NCBI RefSeq assembly: GCF_023065955.2
Contig: NW_026622963.1
Span: 4,533,001-4,597,000, forward strand
DNA length: 64,000 bases
Direction of reading: 5' to 3'
Source of the DNA: Ursus arctos
Taxonomy: Eukaryota; Chordata; Mammalia; Carnivora; Ursidae
Shown here: positions 57,276 to 64,000 of the stretch, piece by piece
Position numbering within the stretch: the stretch's first letter is position 1
Layout of the letters: each line of letters opens with the position of its first letter
Translations under genes and position numbers: made by a program
Notes under the pieces: generated by a model
What the model was told of the DNA's origin: nothing
Database searches by the model: none
What the model saw: only the letters and a program-made list of their open reading frames with translations

Positions 57276-58469
57276 GATTTCATCTGTCCCCCCTCGAGTC
57301 GTACAACCCCATCAGTCTGCCCTGTAGCTTGACCTCTTCTCCTCGAGCCCTTCAGGTTGTTTTCAGGGCTCTTCATGCCTTTTCCCTGAAGGCCTAATCA
57401 TGCATTGCTTTGACTCAAGAAAAGCAAGATGTGGAGGGGAGCGCCTTCGCCTTTGCCAGAGGTGACCTCACAGCCCACGTCCCCACGGTGCAGCGGCGGG
57501 AGTATGCAAAGAGCTCAGAGCCAGTGGGGCCCTTGCCAACGTGGCCGGGAGCACCAACCCTGACCCAGGCATCATTCTTCGGGCTCTGCTGCCAATGCGG
57601 GCTGGGAAAGAAAGGAGGACGGTCCCATGGCATCCCGCCCAAAGATGGTCCCTTTCATGACCCTAAGCAGGATTTAGCAGCAGCGACTAGCAACAACAGC
57701 ACATTGGAGCACCTGCCAGGCACAGAGCAGAGTGTGGGGACATTCCTTTGTGTTTACTTTCGCTCTGTGGAAGGATCGAGAAGATGCGATCTTGGGTTTT
57801 TTCTTTTCTGCATCAAGTTCTTTCCCACTCTGAGACCGAGGCTGGGCTTTCGGGCTCCGTCTCCTCAGGGATATTTGCAGAGACAACAGAGAATGGATTT
57901 GGCACAGTGTGCTTTCCAGGCTTCCAGGGAAGCCTGTGCTCACAAGGAGATGGCGCCAGAAAAGGCGACAGGCAGTGCCTCTGGGGCAGGTGAGGTGGCA
58001 ACAGACGGTGGGAGATTCCAAGTTCTCGGGAGAGGGGCTGGGAGCCTGCGGGTTTGTGGGGAGGGGAAGCTGAGGTCCGTTTCCTGGGGCAGCGACGGAG
58101 CTGTGGGCTTCAGGAGATTCATTCATTCCTGTGCGCGCACCAGTGTAGGTCCCGGGCACGTACCCGTCTAGGTTCTCAGACAAGTAAGACAGACTTTAGG
58201 AAAATAACAATACGCTCATTAAATAGAGTAGGAGTCTCTCCTCCAGCCCCTGCTGTGATCATCCCTCCAGCCTCCGTTTGCTCGTCCAGTCCCACAGCAG
58301 GACACTCTTGCTCAAAACTCCGCTATCCCGTGGCTCTGTCTCAGCAAAGGTTGGAAAGCGCCCATTCCTTGCCAGAGCACGCAAAGCTGTTAGAATGGAA
58401 TCAGCTAGAGCTGCGTGTGACCACCGCCTGCACACGCTCCTTGGCACCCACCTGTCACCCTCCATATCC
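57276..58469. other. Intergenic unique sequence
   Basis: GC-rich in part; the 253-codon frame at 57410-58171 shows no domain and lacks gene structure. Not called. Confidence 0.4.
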
Positions 58470-58870
58470 AGGCTAGCTCATCCCCGGCACACCCTTGCAA
58501 GCCTTTCCGGCTCTGGCAACACACAACCCCTCCTTACCATTCACTTGCAGGTGTCTGCTCCCATCCTTATTCTGTTTCCTCTGCCCCAAATGATGTTTGG
58601 GTTTCCCATTCCTCATCATCTTGAAACCTTCTGAATTGCCCGAGGCCCAGCTCACGTCACCTCCATTGGGAAGCCTTCTCTGATTTCCCTGGTCAGGATG
58701 AATGCTTACTACTCCCTGTCCCCAACCAGCCTGACTCACAGGACTCATTAGACCCTCCTCGCTTTCCAGCCAACACCTGTGTTTCTTCTGCTCAGCACAC
58801 GGCTGCTGGCCACTCTCCGGATGGCCCACGCACTCCACTCCCACCAGGGTAGAGTCCACGGACCACAGCA
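58470..58870 (+). repeat. L2 LINE 3' region
   Basis: 'CTCACGTCACCTCCATTGGG', AAGCCTTCTCTGATTTCCCT and 'CACCTGTGTTTCTTCTGCTC' follow L2 3' order. Confidence 0.7.
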
Positions 58871-59457
58871 GTTGTTCTCAAGCCTGTGTCCCTGCCCTTG
58901 TCCTTGTTATTGCCCGGATGACATACGTACACAGGCTCAGCAAACACACAGTTCAGACGGGAGCAGGAACACACAGACCCCCAAAGGGGAGGGAGGACCC
59001 GGGGAAAGCCTCAGCTTATGTGGTCCATTGGACTCGCTGGAGGAATGTTCCTAGTTTCAAAGGTTAGGGGCTGAATTACTCATAGGTTCGTGGGAAGCAA
59101 AGAAATGAAAGGGGGAAAGCAATTATTGACTCCTGAAAAAGACAAAAGCTGTTCAAACGAAAATGTAATCGTGGTACACTAATGTATTATTTATGTAATC
59201 ATAATTGTGTCGGTACTGAACAGAGATTTAGGTAAACATGGTGATACAACTATACGGAAAGGACAGGAGTTTGGGAAATGTGTGTGTCCGTGTGTGCATG
59301 CATGTGTGTGCGTACAAGTGTGTGCGTGTGTGTGTCAGAGCTGGGAGTCAGGACTGAGAGAGCCGAGTTGTCATCTTTGATAGCTAATGACTAATGTCCG
59401 CGACGGAAAAATCAAGAATTGGAATTATAAGTTTGTTATATGGGAATAGCAAGGTAG
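58871..59457. other. Intergenic sequence with TG-rich stretch
   Basis: An imperfect TG repeat lies at 59278-59336. No gene recognised. Confidence 0.45.
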
Positions 59458-59661
59458 GGGCGCCTGGGTGGCTCAGTCGTTAAGCGTCTGCCCTCAGCTC
59501 AGGTCATGATCCCAAGGTCCTGGGATCGAGTCCCGAGTGGGGGCTCCCTGGTCAGCGGGGAGTCTGCCTCTCCCTCTCCTGCTCCCCCTGCTTGTGTTCC
59601 CTCTCTCGCTGTCTCTTTCTCTCTCTGTCAAATAAATAAATTAAAATCTTAAAAAAAAAAA
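59458..59661 (+). mobile_element. Carnivore tRNA-derived SINE
   Basis: Starts GGGGCGCCTGGGTGGCTCAG and ends AATAAATAAATTAAAATCTT plus poly-A. AGCAAGGTAG before and GAGAAGGTAG after form an imperfect duplication. Confidence 0.95.
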
Positions 59662-60605
59662 AGGAGAAGGTAGATGCACTCCAGAAAGCGTTGAAAATGG
59701 TTGCCTCGTTTCCAAAATGAGGATGCTGCTGTTTTTGTTATAAATTTGAGCGGACTGTGTGATTTCGTCGGATCTAAGCACATACATTGCTCCGATTAGA
59801 ATCCACATTTCAAGTAAACAGTTTCAGTGCAGGTGAAGACGAGTTGACTGCTACCACCCCCCATAGTGGACCTGACATCCGTGCCCGCCCCCCCGGGGAA
59901 ATAGTGGTGGAGGCGAGCGGGGGAGCTGCAGAAAGTGAGCCCTTGGCCTTCAGCCCCCTGGATGGGCGCTCCCTAGGGAGGGGTGAGGGCGAGTCTGCTG
60001 GGACCCAGCTGCCGTGTCTGGTTGCGTTTTATTGCCATGCCTCAGAAGCAGGGGACAAACTACTCCTCATTACCGGCGTGTCCCCCGGTAGGTGGAGACG
60101 CGGCACAAGGCGTTAGGTAGAAGGGTGTTTCGGGAACCACTTGCAAGCTGGGGACAGGGTGTTTGTCTTTCCTCTGAGACCCAGACACTTCTGGTAACCA
60201 TTGTTCCCAAGTGTGGTTTTTTGAAAACTTACTCTTTTCAAATTCCACGGGCAGCCCAGACTGATTCGTCCGTCTAGGAATTTGAGGAGCCGAGAGCAGA
60301 AATAACATTTTATGAGAGAAGGGGGATCAAAGCCAGCAGGCTTTCTGCAGAACCCACTCAGGTCTCGCACTTTGGGGATCACACCTCATTAAAGTCTCCC
60401 TAGCCTCACAGGTTGGTTTTTAACAAGCTGCCCTCCTGCCTGCTTTGGCTTTTGGTCAGCATTTTCCAGGCAAACTGCTGTGTCTCCTGGTGCTGGGACA
60501 AGTCCCCAGTGACCCCAAAGCAGGACCCAGACCCCATCATCCGTGGGGTCTTGTGCTTTGTCTGACAACATATCTAGGTTTTCCTTCCGAATGTTCTTTT
60601 CACCC
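59662..60605. other. Intergenic unique sequence
   Basis: No gene or clear repeat recognised. Confidence 0.4.
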
Positions 60606-60785
60606 TTAAAGCAATCTCTAATGCTTTGCAGTTCGTAAAGCACCTCAGTTGATTGGTTATATCAACATGGGACCCCCATTTTACAGGTGGGGAAACTGAG
60701 GCCCAAATCGGTGAAGGGACTTGCCCGGATCACACAGCTAGAAAGGGCAGAGCTGGGAATCGAACCTGGGTCTCCTGAGGCCTCC
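60606..60785 (-). repeat. MIR element
   Basis: 'CCCCCATTTTACAGGTGGGG' then AAACTGAGGCCCAAATCGG, ATCACACAGCTAGAAAGGGC and GCTGGGAATCGAACCTGGG: a well-kept minus-strand MIR core. Confidence 0.9.
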
Positions 60786-61079
60786 GCCAGAACTCTGCCG
60801 GATGCCAGGCACCTGTGATGGCGCCAGCCCCCACGTCCAACGCAGTAGACCGTCACCCTCACCGGGGGCTGGCTCACCTGCTTGCTTGCTTCAGACGGAA
60901 CCAGGTGTCCAGGCCTCGCAAGTTCCCGTCCCCTCCCCAACCACAGCCTCTTGAGCCTGGGGCCTGGGTTTCAACTGTGACCACCAGCCAGACAGTCTGA
61001 AGCTCACTCATTCTAAAGGGTGAATGAATGCACTCAGCCCCTCCCAGGTCAGAGAAGACCGAGCCAGGGTTTGCTGGTA

Positions 61080-61210
61080 GGTGGAAATCCCAGCTCTGTC
61101 ACCCGACAGCTGTGGCCTTGGGCAAAGCTTAACGTATTCCGGACCCCGGTGTCCTCTTCTCTAAAATGGAAGCAGTAATTCCCATCTCAATAGGGTTTAA
61201 CAGATCAGAC
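61080..61210 (+). repeat. MIR fragment
   Basis: 'AAATCCCAGCTCTGTCACCC', 'GACAGCTGTGGCCTTGGGCA', 'CCGGTGTCCTCTTCTCTAAA' follow plus-strand MIR. Confidence 0.8.
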
Positions 61211-61279
61211 AACCAAAGTAACTTATCGGTTGTACAAAGGAAAAGGATGATAAACTTCAGGTACAATTATAACAGTAGC

Positions 61280-61475
61280 GGGGCGCCTGGGTGGCTCAGT
61301 CGTTAAGCGTCTGCCTTTGGCTCAGGGCGTGATCGTGGAGTCCTGGGATCGAGCCCCACATCAGGCTCCTCCGCTGGGAGCCTGCTTCTTCCTCTCCCAC
61401 TCCCCCTGCTTGTGTTCCCTCTCTCGCTGGCTGTCTCTATCTCTGTCAAATAAATAAATAAAATCTTAAAAAAAC
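61280..61475 (+). mobile_element. Carnivore tRNA-derived SINE
   Basis: Starts GGGGCGCCTGGGTGGCTCAG and ends AATAAATAAATAAAATCTT. TTATAACAGT occurs on both sides. Confidence 0.96.
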
Positions 61476-61509
61476 TTATAACAGTCGTAGATTCCACACC
61501 TTTTCTATG

Positions 61510-61610
61510 AAGGATCCACCATTCTCCCTATTTCACAGATGGGAAGACTAACACTGGCGGCTACTATTTGACTTGTCCAAGGTCACGCGGTGACTTAGAC
61601 ATTTCGGGTC
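61510..61610 (-). repeat. MIR fragment
   Basis: 'CCCTATTTCACAGATGGGAA' and TGTCCAAGGTCACGCGGTGA. Confidence 0.75.
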
Positions 61611-61786
61611 CTTAGAAGGTTCAGACCTTAGTTCTGCTTCACTCCAAGTTCAATCTTTCACTCGCCAGGAGTCAAATATTTGCCTCCCCAGGTAAATACC
61701 CACCTTGTGCCTGTGTGGGTCCACATGGCTCAGCTTTCAAAGAACAGCTAGCCCATAAATTCTTTCATCAAAAACTGTCATATAAG

Positions 61787-61989
61787 GGGCGCCTGGGTGG
61801 CACAGTCGGTTAAGCGTCCAACTCTCGGTTTCAGCTCAGGTCGTGATCTCAGGCTCATGAGATCGAGCCCCACGTTGGGCTCTGCGCTCAGTGGGGAGTC
61901 TGCTCGAGATTCTCTCTCCCTTTCCCTCTGCTCCTCCCCCTGTTCACTCTCTCAAATAAATAAACAAATAAACCTTAAAAAAAAAAAAA
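61787..61989 (+). mobile_element. Carnivore tRNA-derived SINE
   Basis: Starts GGGGCGCCTGGGTGGCACAG and ends AATAAATAAACAAATAAACC plus poly-A. CTGTCAT flanks it. Confidence 0.95.
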
Positions 61990-62004
61990 CCCTGTCATGT
62001 GTGT

Positions 62005-62410
62005 TAGGATGCTTTTGGCTGCAAGTAACAATTCATAACTAAAATGTGAGGAAAATACATGACATCCTACAGCCAGCAGTCCAGACCGCAGCGCTGGGGA
62101 GTTCGGGCTCAGTGAAACGGCCAGGGAGTGGCAGGGTGGATGTGGCATTTCCAGGGAATTCACATAGGCAGGATGGAGCTCATGGAAGAAGGCAAGGTGT
62201 TTCCTGCCCAATGTCTTTGCTTACTAGTGAGGAAGATGTTCCAGAAGGGACACCTCCTCCCCAAGCAGAATTCCCCTTGTATCTCATCGGCCAAAGCGGC
62301 ATCACAGGCCAGGACTAAGCCCATCACTGACAAGGAATAGGGAATTGCCAAGATTGGCTCAGGCTAATCCACATTCGCCCTCGGGTGTCACCTTCCAGAA
62401 CACACGGGCA
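62005..62410 (-). repeat. MaLR-type (MLT1-like) LTR remnant
   Basis: 'TTTTGGCTGCAAGTAACAAT' at the head, 'CTCATCGGCCAAAGCGGCAT' in the middle and 'AAGGAATAGGGAATTGCC' near the end follow the family at 11025 and 21575. Diverged. Confidence 0.45.
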
Positions 62411-62454
62411 GCTGAGCACCTAAGCAAAATCAGGGTTCTGGCAAGAACCTGGAG

Positions 62455-62550
62455 CAGTGCTGGGCGGTGGAACTTTCTGCAATAGTGGAAACGTTCTGTG
62501 TCTGTGCCGTACAATATGGCATCGTACGCCTACCATTTGGGGCTTGGCAG
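62455..62550 (+). repeat. MER5-type (hAT-Charlie) DNA transposon fragment
   Basis: 'GAACTTTCTGCAATAGTGGA' with AACGTTCTGTGTCTGTGCCG and TACAATATGGCATC matches the end of the MER5 family. Non-autonomous, without transposase. Confidence 0.7.
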
Positions 62551-64000
62551 GTCTAGAGGGTGTGCGTGAGTGTGCAGGAGGGCACACGTGGATGTCTGTC
62601 TGTTGGATAAGTAGCCAAGAGTCTGCTGCAGAGTTAATGAGATTTCCTGGGAATGCTTATATTCTCTTTCCCCCAAAATGGAAAGAGAGGCTCATTGCAG
62701 GCCATAAACTGGTGGGTGGAAGTGGAAGAGGAGAAGCCCCCAGCAGCCCCAGGTCAAACACCTCCTCAGGTAAGGACCCCAGAACCTCGGAGGAGAAGCC
62801 CCACTGAGCAGTATGGGCTGGTCCCCTAGGGCCTACCACCAGGACACCCCAGACAGAGGGCAGAGGTCCAGAGATCTGCCCTCGTCATGCGCTTTCTGGC
62901 TCCCTTCCCTCACCCTCTTGTTCTCCCTTTCACCACCGCCACCCCTCGTTCCCACCCTCCTTCTCCCTGCTCCCTTCCCCTTCTCACCCCTCTGCCTCTT
63001 CTTCCCTCCCTCTCATTTCCTGCTCCCTTTCTTGCCCCCACTCCCTCTCCTTTGCATCTCATTAGCCTACCAGGTTTTAAACTCTTGTCAAAGAGTTCCC
63101 CCAAATCCCTTCTCTTTCCTGGATTTTCCAAGCCCTGCTCACCGCTGTCTCCTTTGCCCAGCTCCCCGCCCCTCATTCATCAGTGCCTTTCCTAGCACGA
63201 GGAGTCTCCTGGATACACGGTCCCTGAACTCCAAGCGATGAATCTGGCCTTGGAAACCCTGAGCCCCAGAGCAGGACCATGGCAGCATTGGGAGGGCAAT
63301 CTGGAAAAGGAAAGAGGGTTCTGGAGCCCCTCAGATCACATAGTGCCGTAGGAAGTGGGGACAGCTTGGGGCACGCTCCGGTGAGGACCCGGGTGCTAGA
63401 GGTCACCCATCTCTCTGCATGGGCCAGGATCCTTGGGCTCCCCTTGGGGGTGTGAGATGAGGTAGGGCCTTAAATCTGGGCCTGGGAGTCAAAAGGCCAG
63501 CCACGGGTCTTCGTAAGGAGGGTGGAAGGAGCCTGAAACTCCCCTCCATGCCCCACCCTTTGCTGGCCCGAAGAGGTTTCAGCGGACATGGGCACCCCGT
63601 GAGCACCGGGCCTCAGAGCTCAGCTGGCCTGTGGGCCCATCTCCTTCAGCAGCCGGAGCACCCGGGCCAGACGGGAGCGACAGGCCCCAGCCTATGTGGG
63701 CCGGGACCTGGAGACCCTCTCCCTGTTTCTGGCAGGCTGGCCGGGTGCTGGTGTGCCATGGGCTCCCCCTTGTCCTGGACAGCTGCTATTCCTGACTAGG
63801 ACTGCTAGTCTCTGAGGGCTCCCCCTATTTCTAAAAGCTGGGAGTCCTGTCCGGGCCTAAGTAGCTCTCTGGAAGGAGAAATGATTCCTCCAGAGTTCTT
63901 TCCAGTTTCTGGTCTTGGCCGTATTTTTAAGGGCAAAATGCCATCACCCAGACCCTTTCAAAAGGCCCAAATGGTTTTCAAACGGGACAGAAAGGGGCTT
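62551..64000. other. Intergenic unique sequence to window end
   Basis: Includes a strongly pyrimidine-rich stretch at 62890-63060 on the plus strand. No exon of the neighbour expected from human synteny (CORO2B) was seen. Confidence 0.4.

Noticed and set aside
57410..58171. 253-codon plus-strand frame
   Set aside because: No motif, no exon boundaries, several overlapping frames on both strands of similar length.
58000..64000. Possible CORO2B first exon at the right end
   Set aside because: Expected from human synteny, but no frame resembles a coronin start and no matching CpG island occurs here.
1..64000. CRISPR arrays, operons, prokaryotic signals
   Set aside because: No regularly spaced repeats of the right size. 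The sequence is plainly vertebrate.

Overview
The window is mammalian nuclear DNA, almost certainly from a carnivore and probably from a bear-like species. The main evidence is more than twenty copies of the carnivore tRNA-Lys-derived SINE (CAN-SINE / SINEC), in both orientations. Many are of the form with the 'GACAGCCAGCGAGAGAGG' tract that I associate with ursids such as the giant panda. The species call is inference from memory of these subfamilies. No bacterial, viral, organellar or CRISPR-like content is present. Open reading frames of 60-300 codons are plentiful but are chance products of repeats, purine tracts and the CpG island.

Only one protein-coding element can be supported: the first coding exon of ITGA11 (integrin alpha-11) on the minus strand at 7600-7651. 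It encodes an 18-residue signal-peptide start (MDLPRGLLVAWALSLWPG) that ends in a perfect CAG|GTACGT splice donor. It lies inside a large CpG island (about 6530-8160) that must be the ITGA11 promoter. Everything below 7600 is therefore the 5' part of ITGA11 intron 1. Everything above about 7.8 kb is 5' flanking DNA, which by human synteny (established knowledge, not seen here) runs towards CORO2B. No CORO2B exon was recognised up to position 64000.

Layout. 1-3.5 kb is a nested block: an L1 cut by a SINE that is itself cut by a younger L1, plus a purine tract. 3.5-6.5 kb is intronic sequence with MIR, L2 and one SINE. 6.5-8.2 kb is the CpG island and promoter, with a three-unit 11-bp repeat that can form a G-quadruplex. 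8.2-18 kb is mostly unique DNA with old MIR, L2, MaLR and L1 pieces and three SINEs. 18.3-22.5 kb is an old AT-rich LINE region cut by a MaLR LTR. 22.7-23.2 kb holds a TG...CA element with a 6-bp target duplication that looks like a solo LTR inserted in a MIR. 26.2-33.2 kb is a dense L1/SINE thicket, including an L1 with a twin-priming inversion. 33.2-42.9 kb is mostly unique. 42.9-45.0 kb is another L1. 45-64 kb is GC-richer flank DNA with scattered old repeats.

The most unusual structures are in this distal flank: a gap-free 124-bp direct duplication (50137-50260 and 51516-51639, 9 mismatches) and a near-identical inverted duplication of about 206 bp (54535-54740 versus 56088-56318). The sharp breaks of the first and the very high identity of the second are not explained by the old repeats around them. 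I found no convincing undescribed gene system.
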